Origin: Alphaproteobacteria bacterium
GTDB lineage: Bacteria; Pseudomonadota; Alphaproteobacteria; Rhodobacterales; Rhodobacteraceae
NCBI GenBank assembly: GCA_030424645.1
Contig: JAUHWP010000012.1
Location: forward strand, 1-41,772
DNA: 41,772 bases
Reading direction: 5' to 3'
The position numbers were made by a program, and so were the translations under genes. The notes below the pieces were generated by a model, which worked only from the letters and a program-made list of their open reading frames with translations, was not told the DNA's origin and did no database searches. Positions 1 to 13,835 of the stretch are shown here, in pieces. Position 1 is the stretch's first letter; the number at the start of each line of letters is the position of its first letter.

Positions 1-622
1 ACAGGATGCGATAGCCTTCGAAGCCCTGCGCCACATTTACCGCACCGGCCATGTTGATGACGCCATCGGGGCGGGTTTTCTGACCGGCGACATTCAGGCG
101 ACCCCCCGGCATGGTCAACACGAACAGAACACGCGGTTTCTGCTTGCTCTCTGTTACCTGTTCGGCAAGCCGTTCAAACTCGGTTGCCAGTTGGTCGGCA
201 AGCGTTACGCCTTTACCGTCCACGCCCAAGGCCTTTGCGACAGCCTTCACGCGGTCTATCACGCCCGCCGCATCATAGGTGCCGGGGACGGCAACAAAGG
301 GTATCCGCGCCTCGCTCAGCAATTCGATGGTCTCGGGCGGACCGGCCCCCGGTTCGGCCAGGATCAGGTCGGGATCGACCGACAACACCCCTTCGGGCGC
401 GAGTTGGCGCATGTAACCGACATCGGGCAGTTCCAGCGCCGCGGGCGGATAAAGCGATGTGGTGTCACGCGCCACGATCCGATCCTGCTCTTCCAATGCA
501 AAGATGATCTCGGTCACGGCACCGCCGACCGATACGATCCGTGTGGCCTCGGGTGCCTCGTCTTGCGCGAAAACCGGGGTGGCCAGCAGGAACAGGGCCG
601 CAAAAGAACGCAAAACGGTCAT
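1..622 (-). CDS. hmuT: Heme/hemin ABC transporter substrate-binding protein, C-terminus cut by window edge
   Basis: Reverse-strand reading from ATG at 622 gives MTVLRSFAALFLLATPVFAQDEAPEATRIVSVGGAVTEIIFALEEQDRIVARDTTSLYPPAALELPDVGYMRQLAPEGVLSVDPDLILAEPGAG..., typical of HmuT; ATGA overlap with hmuS stop. Confidence 0.85.
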   Translation of the reverse strand, partial: MTVLRSFAALFLLATPVFAQDEAPEATRIVSVGGAVTEIIFALEEQDRIVARDTTSLYPPAALELPDVGYMRQLAPEGVLSVDPDLILAEPGAGPPETIELLSEARIPFVAVPGTYDAAGVIDRVKAVAKALGVDGKGVTLADQLATEFERLAEQVTESKQKPRVLFVLTMPGGRLNVAGQKTRPDGVINMAGAVNVAQGFEGYRIL

Positions 623-1680
623 TGGTTGCCCGCCTCATCCGGTAGTTCGGCAATGATCTTGTCCCAGATCTCGACATTCTCGATTGCGGCGCGGCGATAG
701 GGGAAGACCTGAAGGATGATGCGCCCTTCGGCATCGAATGCCTCAAGCGACACAGCCTCGCCGCCATGGGCGAATTTGCGGACCTCGTAGATTTCCGCGA
801 TGTGATCGGTGCGCAGGTGCATGTCGAACCGCGGATCCAGCACGTTGAACCACGGCCCCATGACCTTGAGGTTCCTGCATTCGCCGCCGTGGATCTGGAT
901 GCACCCGCGATTGCCGACGAAGATCATCACACCCATACCGGTCGCGGCGATCCGTTCGAATGCGCGCTCGACCGAGCCGGCGGCCAGCCGGCGCACATAA
1001 GGCGCACCGACGATGCGATAGGCCCCAAGGCGGTTCATCTTCAGCTTGACCAGCACCTTCTGGAACTGGTGCGTGTCGGTCATCTTCGACCAGAGCGCGC
1101 GCAGCTCGTCCTGCCGGTCGGGGTCGGCCTTGGGTGCTTCTGGGGCACCTTTCTGTCGCAGGTCCAGCGTGTTGCGCTGATCATCCGCGCGCAGCGCCTG
1201 GACCACTTCGCCCCAAGCATCGTGGTTCGATCCATCCCGAAGATGGATCTTGTGCACCGCGTCACCGACCCCGTTGAAAATCTGGATCGACCGTTTGACA
1301 CCATCCTTGCCCGGACGTTCGACCGCGAAGGCATGTTCCCAGAACTTCGGGAAAATGCGCAGGTCGATGTCCGGGTCCAGCACCATCGCCGCATGACGCC
1401 CCGGATGATAGTTCTGATAGGTGCCGACCCGTTCGATCACGCAGGACGGGTTGCGCGTCAGTGCCATGACCTCGCCCAGCTTTTCGATTTCGGGAATAAT
1501 GGCGTCCGGGTCGGGGGTCAGGGCGACGATCTTCTGCCCTTCATCCGCGCCCACATAGGCGGCGACAAGCTCGGCTTCGGTGATGCCGATACTGTCGGCA
1601 AAATCCTTGTCACGAACAGAGGGGTTTTCGCTGCGTGCAGCCCGGATGGCGGCGGCCGATGGCTTGGTTGTCTCCAGCAT
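619..1680 (-). CDS. hmuS: Hemin-degrading factor, HmuS/ChuS family
   Basis: 353 aa ORF with HmuS-like repeats (NPSCVIERVGTYQNYHPGRHAAMVLDPDIDLRIF... ; GNRGCIQIHGGECRNLKVMGPWFNVLDPRFDMHL); adjacent to hmuT. Confidence 0.9.
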   Translation of the reverse strand: MLETTKPSAAAIRAARSENPSVRDKDFADSIGITEAELVAAYVGADEGQKIVALTPDPDAIIPEIEKLGEVMALTRNPSCVIERVGTYQNYHPGRHAAMVLDPDIDLRIFPKFWEHAFAVERPGKDGVKRSIQIFNGVGDAVHKIHLRDGSNHDAWGEVVQALRADDQRNTLDLRQKGAPEAPKADPDRQDELRALWSKMTDTHQFQKVLVKLKMNRLGAYRIVGAPYVRRLAAGSVERAFERIAATGMGVMIFVGNRGCIQIHGGECRNLKVMGPWFNVLDPRFDMHLRTDHIAEIYEVRKFAHGGEAVSLEAFDAEGRIILQVFPYRRAAIENVEIWDKIIAELPDEAGNQ

Positions 1681-1766
1681 GTGCGTCCTTTCGGTTCGCG
1701 CGCTTGCTGGATGGGAATCAGACCCATTGGCTGGTGCGGTTTTTGTGTCGGCCTCTTTTGATAAAT

Positions 1767-1783
1767 CCGACAGAAATAGTCAA
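1767..1783. promoter_or_regulatory. Candidate iron-responsive operator upstream of hmuS (CCGAC-N7-GTCAA)
   Basis: CCGACAGAAATAGTCAA; same nGA-N9-TCn geometry as the sites at 5442 and 24659. Confidence 0.45.
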
Positions 1784-1840
1784 GTAAATAATGGGTGTGG
1801 AAGGGTTCCAGGGGGAACACCCGCGCCGCGGTCACATGGG

Positions 1841-2617
1841 TCAGAGGAATGCGGGGTTTCTTGGAACGATCACCGGCTCTCCGTCAAGGTCGCCGACATG
1901 CAGGGATGTCTCGTAAAGCGTGCTGAGAAGCTCGGATGTCATCACCTCTTTCGTGGGGCCGGACCGGATCGCTGCTCCGTCCCTGAGGCAGATCACCCAG
2001 TTTGCCGTGCGCAAGGCGATTTGCAGGTCGTGCAGGACCATGAGGACAGATCGGTGGCCACCATCCTGAGATACGATCTGGGTCAGGCGGGCCATGATGT
2101 CATGGGAATATTTCGGGTCCAGCGCGGACAGCGGTTCGTCCAGAAACATCCACGGCGTCGATTGCGCATGGGCCATGGCGACATAGGCGCGCTGTCGCTG
2201 CCCGCCGGACAGCGTCTCGACCTCACGCGTGGCGATGTCGTCTAGGTCAAACCGGCCAAGAACGTCCTGCACGATGGCCCGGTCCGTGGCACCGGGACGG
2301 CCACGGTGATGTGGCCAGCGGCCAAAACCCACCAGATCGGCAACGGTCAGCCGGGGCACCGTGCCGGGGGTCTGGGTAAGCAGCGACAACATCAGAGCGC
2401 GGTCGTTTTCACGGGCCTTGTGCACGTCCTTGCCGCCGATCAGCACCCGGCCGCTGTCCGGCGCCAAAAGCCCGGCCATGCAATGCAGCAGCGTCGATTT
2501 TCCCGCCCCGTTGGGGCCGATGATGGCAACGATCCCGCCGTCGGGGATGGTCAGGGAAATGTCGCGCAGGATCGGTGTGCCGCCGCGTGTCAGGGACAGG
2601 TTTTCGATTTCGATCAT
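1841..2617 (-). CDS. Ferric-siderophore ABC transporter ATP-binding protein
   Basis: Walker A GPNGAGKST, signature LSGGQRQR, Walker B WMFLDEP; overlaps upstream permease. Confidence 0.9.
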   Translation of the reverse strand: MIEIENLSLTRGGTPILRDISLTIPDGGIVAIIGPNGAGKSTLLHCMAGLLAPDSGRVLIGGKDVHKARENDRALMLSLLTQTPGTVPRLTVADLVGFGRWPHHRGRPGATDRAIVQDVLGRFDLDDIATREVETLSGGQRQRAYVAMAHAQSTPWMFLDEPLSALDPKYSHDIMARLTQIVSQDGGHRSVLMVLHDLQIALRTANWVICLRDGAAIRSGPTKEVMTSELLSTLYETSLHVGDLDGEPVIVPRNPAFL

Positions 2618-3558
2618 ATCGGACGCCTTCTTAGAACCAATGCCAGGAACAGCAGGCCACCGGCGAACTCGACCACGATGGCAAGCGCGGATTGCAGGCC
2701 CAGAAGCCGTTCGAACACCGCTTGCCCGGCCACCAGAATGGCCGCACCGATCAGGCCCGCCGCCGGGATCAGAACCGCATGGCGGTGGGTCGGCAAGGCG
2801 GCATGGGCCAGGCTGGCCGCCAGCAGGCCCAGAAACGCCATGGGGCCGACAAGCGCGGTGGATACCGACACCAGCGCTGCGACCACGCCAAGTCCGGTCA
2901 GCACCAGCCGGTCATGGCCCAGCCCCAGCGTGCGGGCTTTCGTCCGGCCAAGCGCCGCCACATCGAGGTCGGGCGACAACCGCCACGCCGCGATCATGGA
3001 CAGGATCAGGACCACGGCCCCGATCGAGAGCTTGTCACCGTCGATCGTGTTGAAACTGGCGATGGCGGCTTGCTGGACAACCGCAAATTCCGACGGGTCG
3101 AGCAACCGCTGCACAAACCCGGCCAACCCCCTGAGCAGCACGCCAAGGATCACCCCGGTCAGGATCATGCGGATCATGTCATCCGCCCCCTTTCGGAACA
3201 GGATGCCGAACAGGGCAAGCGCGGCGCCGGTCAGGCAGGCGGTTTCGATCAGGAACTTCGGCAGGACGGGCAGGGCGATGTAACCGGCCCCGCCAAGGGT
3301 CAGGACCAGAAAGGTCTGCAAGAAGACGAACAGCGCATCGAAGCCGACGATGCCGGGGGTCAGCAGCCGGTTGGCGGCGATGGTCTGGAAGATCACGGTC
3401 GAGGTACCGGCGGCAGCGCCGACCAGGATCAGGGCCGTCAGCTTCTCGGCCCTGAGTGACAGGATGAAGCCATAGGGTGCCCGCAGGTTCCAAAGAAGGA
3501 ACACCGCCATGGCGGCAAGCAGCAGCCCGCCCAGAAAGATCAGCCGCCGTTCAGCCAT
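2614..3558 (-). CDS. Iron-siderophore ABC transporter permease (FecCD family, FatC/CeuC-like)
   Basis: Multi-TM ORF with FecCD motifs (TAGTSTVIFQTIAANRLLTPGIVGFDALF-type), 4-bp overlap with ATPase gene. Confidence 0.85.
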   Translation of the reverse strand: MAERRLIFLGGLLLAAMAVFLLWNLRAPYGFILSLRAEKLTALILVGAAAGTSTVIFQTIAANRLLTPGIVGFDALFVFLQTFLVLTLGGAGYIALPVLPKFLIETACLTGAALALFGILFRKGADDMIRMILTGVILGVLLRGLAGFVQRLLDPSEFAVVQQAAIASFNTIDGDKLSIGAVVLILSMIAAWRLSPDLDVAALGRTKARTLGLGHDRLVLTGLGVVAALVSVSTALVGPMAFLGLLAASLAHAALPTHRHAVLIPAAGLIGAAILVAGQAVFERLLGLQSALAIVVEFAGGLLFLALVLRRRPI

Positions 3559-4498
3559 GGGCGACCGTCTTGCGCGGTGCGTTCAGAAGCCACAGGAAGA
3601 TCGCCGCGCCGATCACGGCAAAGATCGTGGCGGCGGGGATTTCATAGGGCCAGCGCACGATCCGCCCGATCAGGTCGGACCCCAGCACGAAGCCCGCGCC
3701 AAGCAGCGCCACCAGCCACAGGTTCTGGCGCAGGTTGTCGCCCCAGATGCGCGACACGATGTTGGGCACCACAAGGCCGACGAAGGGCATGGAGCCGACG
3801 GTCACGACGACGACAGCCACGCAGATCGCGACAATGCCCAGCCCCAGCAGCACCGTCTGGTGATAGTTCAGCCCGAGGCTGCGGGCATAATCCTCGCCCA
3901 GCCCCAGAAGCGTGATCCGGTCGGCCAGCAGGTAAAGCGCCCCGGCCATGACCGCGATCAGCCAAAGCAGCTCATAGCGTCCTTGCAGGACGCCGGAAAA
4001 CTCGCCGGTCTGCCAGATGCCGATGAACTGCACCAGGTCGGTGATCCAGGCCAGCCAAAGCGCCACGGCCCCAAGGATGCCCCCGTAAATCAACCCGACA
4101 AGGGGCAGGAGCATCGGATCGCGGGGCGGCACATGACGCGACAGCAGAAAGAACCCCGCCGTTCCGAGAAGCGCCGAGATGGCGGCCACCGACATCTTGA
4201 CCAGAAGGGCAGCCCCCGGCGCAATCAACGTGACACCCAGCAGCCCGATCATCGCGGCTTCCGGCGTCCCGGTCAGCCCCGGTTCGACCAGACGGTTGCG
4301 CACTGCCTGTTGAACCACGACCCCGGCAAGGGCCAGACCGGCCCCGGCAAGGATCGCGGCACAGGTGCGCGGAATGCGGCTGACCGCAAGGACAAGCCCG
4401 CTGTCCAGATCGGTGTTCCAGAGGTTGGTGGCGCCGATGCAAAGGCTTGCCCCCGCAAGCAGGGCAAGCCCGGCAAGTGCCACGCCGATACGGCGCAA
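3551..4498 (-). CDS. Iron-siderophore ABC transporter permease (FecCD family, FatD/CeuB-like)
   Basis: Multi-TM ORF with LAGAGLALAGVVVQQAVRNRLVEPGLTGTPEAA and VPFVGLVVPNIVSRIWGDNLR-type motifs. Confidence 0.85.
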   Translation of the reverse strand: MRRIGVALAGLALLAGASLCIGATNLWNTDLDSGLVLAVSRIPRTCAAILAGAGLALAGVVVQQAVRNRLVEPGLTGTPEAAMIGLLGVTLIAPGAALLVKMSVAAISALLGTAGFFLLSRHVPPRDPMLLPLVGLIYGGILGAVALWLAWITDLVQFIGIWQTGEFSGVLQGRYELLWLIAVMAGALYLLADRITLLGLGEDYARSLGLNYHQTVLLGLGIVAICVAVVVVTVGSMPFVGLVVPNIVSRIWGDNLRQNLWLVALLGAGFVLGSDLIGRIVRWPYEIPAATIFAVIGAAIFLWLLNAPRKTVAHG

Positions 4499-4501
4499 GG
4501 C

Positions 4502-5398
4502 TCAGCTTTCGCCCGCGAAGGCGCCCGCGATCTGGCCAAGCACCCGGCTGACCGATTGCACCCCGCCCGAGGACAGATAGATCGCGGCGCTGTCCAGATA
4601 GATGATCTGGCCGGATTGACCGGCGGTGGTGCCCATGACCAGCGGGTTATCAAGGGTCACGGCGGCGGCCTCGCCCTCTTGCCCGATGGCGGCGGCGCGG
4701 TCGATGACCAGTATCCAGTCGGGGTTCACCTCGGCAATGAACTCGAACGAGACCGACTCGCCATGGGTTTCGGCTGTGATCTCGGCGAAGGCCTCGGGCA
4801 GGCCGGTGGCGGTATGCAGCCAGCCGAACCGGCTGTCATCGCCATAGGCCGAGACCTTGCCGCCATTGGTCAGCAGGATCAGACCGTTGCCTTTGCCCGC
4901 AACAGCTTGCCGCGTGGCGTCGACCGTGGCATCGAACTCGGCCAGCAGCGCGGCGGCCTTGTCCTCGACGCCGAAGATCCGGCCATAGGCGGTGATCCGG
5001 TCACGGCCCTGGCCAAGCGTATCTTCCCAGATGGTCATGTCGATCGTCGGTGCGATCTTGCCGAGCGGTTCAACCTGGGTCTGGGAACGGCCCCCGGCGA
5101 TGATCAGATCAGGCTGCATGGCTGCCAGCGCCTCGAAATCCGGCTCGAACAGGCTGCCGATGGTCGGGATGCCCTCCATCGCGGCGGCAAGATGCGGCGG
5201 CGGAGTGATGGCCGGCAGGCCCGCGGGGGTGAACCCCAATGCGTTGATCGTATCAAAGGCTGCAAGGTCGAGAACCACGAAGCTTTCCGGTGCTGCGGGC
5301 ACGCTGACCTCTCCGGCATAGGTTTCGATCATGACCTCGTCGGCCAGCGCTGCGACGGGCAGCAGGGACAGGGCGATGGCTGCAAAGGTGGATTTCAT
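4502..5398 (-). CDS. Siderophore ABC transporter substrate-binding protein (FatB/CeuE-like)
   Basis: Signal peptide MKSTFAAIALSLLPVAALA and periplasmic-binding fold motifs (ITPPPHLAAAMEGIPTIGSLFEPDFEALAAMQPDLIIAGGRS). Confidence 0.88.
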   Translation of the reverse strand: MKSTFAAIALSLLPVAALADEVMIETYAGEVSVPAAPESFVVLDLAAFDTINALGFTPAGLPAITPPPHLAAAMEGIPTIGSLFEPDFEALAAMQPDLIIAGGRSQTQVEPLGKIAPTIDMTIWEDTLGQGRDRITAYGRIFGVEDKAAALLAEFDATVDATRQAVAGKGNGLILLTNGGKVSAYGDDSRFGWLHTATGLPEAFAEITAETHGESVSFEFIAEVNPDWILVIDRAAAIGQEGEAAAVTLDNPLVMGTTAGQSGQIIYLDSAAIYLSSGGVQSVSRVLGQIAGAFAGES

Positions 5399-5441
5399 GG
5401 TATGATCCTTTTATCGGTCTTGCGGAATAGGATGGTTATTT

Positions 5442-5474
5442 CCGATTCTTTTTATCAGATTTACCAAAGTAAAT
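5442..5474. promoter_or_regulatory. Candidate iron-responsive operator region: CCGAT-N7-ATCAG followed by ATTTAC-N4-GTAAAT
   Basis: Two adjacent dyads directly upstream of the siderophore-binding-protein gene on the minus strand. Confidence 0.4.
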
Positions 5475-5624
5475 GACTCAGGATTAGGTGCCATGCAATC
5501 CGATTTTCCAGAAGCTGTGCAAAATCGACCGGGGTGAACACGATACGCGCAACTATTGGATTTCTAGGGGACGTAGTAGGGATGGATCGCGCGGCAACCC
5601 CGCGCAATCATCGTGTTGCGGGAT

Positions 5625-6218
<594 letters not shown>

Positions 6219-6351
6219 TTAATCTGTCAATATATAGTTGTGAGCCGCTGCAAAGTTTTTTCGAGCATTTCCGGGTGTGTCTGAATTCCTCATCCGAGTG
6301 TCGTATTCTGCTAGTTAAGCTCTGCGAAATGCGGGTATCGGGGATCATGTC

Positions 6352-6518
6352 AGGTGCCGCCTTTGGCGGAGAATTGGGAAGCCGGTGGAATTCCGGCGCT
6401 GCCCCCGCAACGGTAACGGTGTTGCAACGGGCGCGATCATGACCACTGGGGAAGAGGACCCCCGGGAAGGTATCGCGTTCGGGTCCATTCGGGCCGCACC
6501 GAAGTCCGGAAACCAGCC
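6352..6518 (+). ncRNA. Cobalamin riboswitch (facing right, toward gbcA-like gene)
   Basis: AGGTGCC...GGGAAGCCGGTGGAATTCCGGCGCTGCCCCCGCAACGGTAACGG...GACCACTGG...GAAGTCCGGAAACCAGCC; B12 box is slightly divergent from consensus. Confidence 0.85.
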
Positions 6519-6564
6519 TTGCAAAACGTCAAACCGCGGGTGGCGGTGCGGGCGCTGCCTTTGA

Positions 6565-7881
<1,317 letters not shown>

Positions 7882-7885
7882 GACG

Positions 7886-8962
7886 ATGCAGGATATGTCG
7901 AACATCCCCGCGCGCGCAATCTGGTCGGATGACGAGATGCTGGAATGTGTCTCGGTCATTCCCGAGGTGCCCAACACGGCGACATTCAGCTTCCGGGCAC
8001 CATCGGGCGCGTTGTTTGATTTCCTTCCGGGGCAGTTCCTGACCCTGGAAATCCCAGTGCCGGGCGGTCCGGTCCATCGAACATACACGATATCATCATC
8101 GCCCTCGCGGCCGCGGTCGATCTCGATCACGGTCAAGGCGCAGGCTGATAGTGTCGGAACGCGCTGGATGCTGGACAACCTGACCCCCGGCACGCGGATC
8201 AAGGCGCTGGGGCCTGCGGGGCTTTTCACGCATCTGAACCATCAGGCGGACAAATATCTGTTCATCTCCGCAGGCTCTGGCATCACGCCGATGATGTCGA
8301 TGACGACCTTCATGTTCGATCTTGGCCTTGAACCCGACATCATCTTTGTCAACTGCACGCGCAGGCCAAGCGAGATCATCTTTCGCCAGCGGTTGGAACA
8401 CATGACCTCTCGGGTGCCGGGGATCGACCTGAAATGGGTGGTTGAATCCCCCGACCGCTTCGCGCCCTGGACCGGTTACCAGGGTCAGTTCAACCAACTC
8501 ATGTTGGGCTTGATGGCGCCGGACTATCTGGAACGCGAGGTCTTTTGTTGCGGGCCGGAACCTTTCATGCAGGCGGTGCGCGAGGCGCTACAGGGGCTTG
8601 GCTTCGACATGGACCGCTATCATCAGGAAAGCTTCCACGCGCCGGTGGAAACCGAAGCTGATATGCCCGAACTGGATGACGTTGTGCCCGACGAGGACAC
8701 CCGTGCCGAGGTCACATTCTGTGCCTCGGGTGTCACCGCCAAGGTGGCGCAAACCGACACGATCCTGGCTGCGGCAAGGGCAAACGGTCTTAACATCCCA
8801 TCAGGTTGCACCTTCGGCGTCTGCGGCACCTGCAAGATCCGCAAGACCGGGGGCGAGGTGCACATGGTCCACAACGGAGGCATTTCGGAAGACGACATTG
8901 CCGAAGGCTATATCCTTGCCTGTTGCTCGCACCCGATCGGCAAGGTCGAGGTGGAGGTATGA
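7886..8962 (+). CDS. gbcB: Ferredoxin reductase component of glycine betaine monooxygenase (FAD/NAD plus 2Fe-2S)
   Basis: HRTYTISSSPS FAD motif, SAGSGITPMMSM, C-terminal plant-type 2Fe-2S CTFGVCGTCKIRKTGG; 4-bp gap after gbcA. Confidence 0.85.
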   Translation: MQDMSNIPARAIWSDDEMLECVSVIPEVPNTATFSFRAPSGALFDFLPGQFLTLEIPVPGGPVHRTYTISSSPSRPRSISITVKAQADSVGTRWMLDNLTPGTRIKALGPAGLFTHLNHQADKYLFISAGSGITPMMSMTTFMFDLGLEPDIIFVNCTRRPSEIIFRQRLEHMTSRVPGIDLKWVVESPDRFAPWTGYQGQFNQLMLGLMAPDYLEREVFCCGPEPFMQAVREALQGLGFDMDRYHQESFHAPVETEADMPELDDVVPDEDTRAEVTFCASGVTAKVAQTDTILAAARANGLNIPSGCTFGVCGTCKIRKTGGEVHMVHNGGISEDDIAEGYILACCSHPIGKVEVEV

Positions 8963-9030
8963 GGCGGCTTGCCGCGCTGCGGCGATCTTTCTGGACAGGG
9001 GGTGGTTTCCGTGTCACCAATTGCGGTGAT

Positions 9031-9207
9031 GGTGCCATCCCTGGGTGATTCCGGGACGGCTGAAAAGGGAACGCGGTGCGGGGATATCCCCCCAATTCCG
9101 CGACTGCCCCCGCAACTGTAGGCGGAGAGCGGTTCCGAGAATACCACTGGTGTGTCACACGCCGGGAAGGTTCGGAGCCGCAACGACCCGCAAGTCAGGA
9201 GACCTGC
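9031..9207 (+). ncRNA. Cobalamin riboswitch upstream of small ORF and split metH
   Basis: GGTGCC...AAAAGGGAACGCGGTGCGGGGATATCCCCCCAATTCCGCGACTGCCCCCGCAACTGTAGGCGGAGAGC...CCACTGG...CCGGGAAGG...AAGTCAGGAGACCTGCC. Confidence 0.94.
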
Positions 9208-9213
9208 CATCCT

Positions 9214-9232
9214 CGGCCGCATGGGGCGGCCG
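9214..9232 (+). promoter_or_regulatory. GC hairpin just 3' of third cobalamin riboswitch (possible expression platform)
   Basis: CGGCCGC-ATGGG-GCGGCCG, perfect 7-bp stem, no T-tract. Confidence 0.4.
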
Positions 9233-9344
9233 CAGTCACCTTGATCCCGGGCGGGGTGCCTTGGGGCGCGGAGGCGAATATGGACCAGACAGGCCCAAAT
9301 GCATTGCCGTGCGCAGGACCCCGCCGTTTTGCGCGGAGGGCGCG

Positions 9345-9647
9345 ATGCTTCTTGAACGAACGATCCACGGGCTTCAGGCCCATTCCGAAACACCCGAACG
9401 GGCAGAGGAGCTTGGCCGGATGGGTTTCCTGCAATGGCTGGCTTTTCTGAAGGGCAATCAGGGCTATGCGGAACAGGCGCAACGTGCGCTGGAAATGGCC
9501 GCGCCTTTTGAGAAGACCGACTCAAGCGTGGCTGTGTTTTGCAAGCTGGTCCGACGATCCCTGGAAGGTCCGATGGCGCTTTCCGATATGGCCATGCCAA
9601 GGCCCACGCGGCGCGGCGGTGCCAAGGGGCGCAGGCGTTTTCTGTAA
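9345..9647 (+). CDS. Small uncharacterised protein (100 aa) with basic Gly/Arg tail
   Basis: ATG preceded by GGAGGG; MLLERTIHGLQAHSETPERAEELGRMGFLQWLAFLKGNQGYAEQAQRALEMAAPFEK...RPTRRGGAKGRRRFL; sits between riboswitch and metH. Confidence 0.6.
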   Translation: MLLERTIHGLQAHSETPERAEELGRMGFLQWLAFLKGNQGYAEQAQRALEMAAPFEKTDSSVAVFCKLVRRSLEGPMALSDMAMPRPTRRGGAKGRRRFL

Positions 9648-9665
9648 CACCTGGATATGAGCCGT

Positions 9666-9693
9666 ATTCATAACTTTCCGTTAAAATATGAAT
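9666..9693. promoter_or_regulatory. Inverted repeat upstream of metH N-terminal gene
   Basis: ATTCATA-N14-TATGAAT (perfect 7-bp arms) in an AT-rich gap in otherwise GC-rich DNA. Confidence 0.4.
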
Positions 9694-9747
9694 TTGGCTT
9701 GTCATAGCGAGGGTGCTAGGTCGAGGGCTTGAGAAAGCAGGTGACCG

Positions 9748-10801
9748 ATGTACGATTTTGCCCTTCCGAAGACGCCCGCCTATGACGCGCTGATCCGCGC
9801 GGCACAGGACCGTATCCTTATCCTTGACGGTGCGATGGGCACGATGATCCAGACGCTGAACATGACGGAAGAGGATTTCACGGCGGGTGGTCACATTCAT
9901 GGTCCCGGCTGCCGGCATCATCATTCGGACCATCCGCAGAAGGGCAACAACGACTTGCTTGTGCTGACGCAGCCAAAGGCGGTTGAGGACATTCAACTGG
10001 AGTTTGCCCTGGCCGGCGCCGACATTCTTGAAACGAACACGTTTTCTTCGACCACCATCGCGCAGGCCGATTACGGGTTGGAGGATGCCGTGCACGATCT
10101 CAATGTCGCGGGTGCGCAGGTGGCGCGGCAAGCGGCGACGCGCGCGGAAGCAAAGGACGGGCGCAAGCGCTATGTGGCGGGCGCAGTGGGACCGACCAAC
10201 CGCACCGCCTCGATCAGCCCTGATGTGAACGATCCGGGGTTCCGCGCCGTGAGCTTCGACGACCTGCGGGTGGCCTATGGTCAGCAGATTGACGGGCTGA
10301 TCGAAGGTGGCTCGGACCTGATCCTGATCGAAACGATCTTTGACACCCTGAATGCCAAGGCCGCGATCTTCGCCGCATTTGAGAGTTTTGCAAAGGTGGG
10401 CCTTCGCCTTCCGGTGATGATTTCCGGCACCATTACCGATGCCTCGGGCCGGACGCTTTCGGGTCAAACGCCGACTGCGTTTTGGCATTCGGTGCGCCAC
10501 GCCCGGCCGTTTACCGTGGGTCTGAACTGTGCGCTTGGGGCCGATGCGATGCGCCCGCATCTGTCAGAACTGGCGGGCGTGGCCGATACCTTCATCTGCG
10601 CCTATCCCAATGCGGGTCTGCCCAACGCATTTGGCCAGTATGACGAAACGCCCGATCAGACCGCCGCCCTGGTTGAGGTGTTTGCCCGCGAGGGATTGAT
10701 CAACGTGGCTGGCGGTTGCTGCGGCACGACCCCGGATCATATCCGGGCCATTGCCGAACATGTTGCCAGCTACGCGCCCCGCCAAGCAAAGGAGAAAGCA
10801 G

Positions 10802-10809
<8 letters not shown>
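9748..10809 (+). CDS. metH: Methionine synthase, homocysteine-binding domain protein (N-terminal part of split MetH)
   Basis: [47 protein letters not shown] (zinc-binding GGCCGT). Confidence 0.93.
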
Positions 10810-13519
<2,710 letters not shown>

Positions 13520-13678
13520 AGGGTGCCTGGCGATAATCGTTCAGCGACCACAATGATTGCGTAGAGCATGCGGAAGGCGGGGTTGCCGTCCCGTTGACTG
13601 ACGACGGTCAGGCGCAAAAGCCTGCGCATTGGCGAATATCGTCCGAAGACCAATTTCAGGGTCTTGCCTTTCCCGATC

Positions 13679-13693
13679 TGTTATATCATAACA
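13679..13693. promoter_or_regulatory. Putative Zur box 1
   Basis: TGTTATATCATAACA, one mismatch to a TGTTATANTATAACA-type Zur palindrome (consensus from memory). Confidence 0.75.
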
Positions 13694-13699
13694 ATGATA

Positions 13700-13714
13700 T
13701 GTTATAGGGTAACA
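13700..13714. promoter_or_regulatory. Putative Zur box 2
   Basis: TGTTATAGGGTAACA; centre is 21 bp from the centre of box 1. Confidence 0.6.
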
Positions 13715-13835
13715 AGTGCCTGCTCGATCCGCATTTCAGAGACGTCGGGAGATCCGGGGTGGGGCGGCTTGATTTGACAGAAGCCCAGGGAAACAAAACA
13801 ACCCGGCGCACGATGCGTCCGGGAACGGAGAAGTG

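Noticed and set aside
766-1761. Long + strand ORF (331 aa) antisense to hmuS
   Set aside because: Shadow ORF in high-GC DNA; opposite strand encodes clear HmuS.
3509-5476. 655-aa + strand ORF antisense to siderophore permease and SBP genes
   Set aside because: Low-complexity Gln/Arg/Gly/Asp shadow ORF; the minus strand carries recognisable FecCD and SBP proteins.
9045-9344. N-terminal extension of the small ORF starting at 9045
   Set aside because: The frame lies within the cobalamin aptamer; ATG at 9345 with RBS is a better start.
8908-10560. 550-aa minus-strand ORF across riboswitch 3 and metH
   Set aside because: Runs through the riboswitch and antisense to MetH; contains no recognisable domain.
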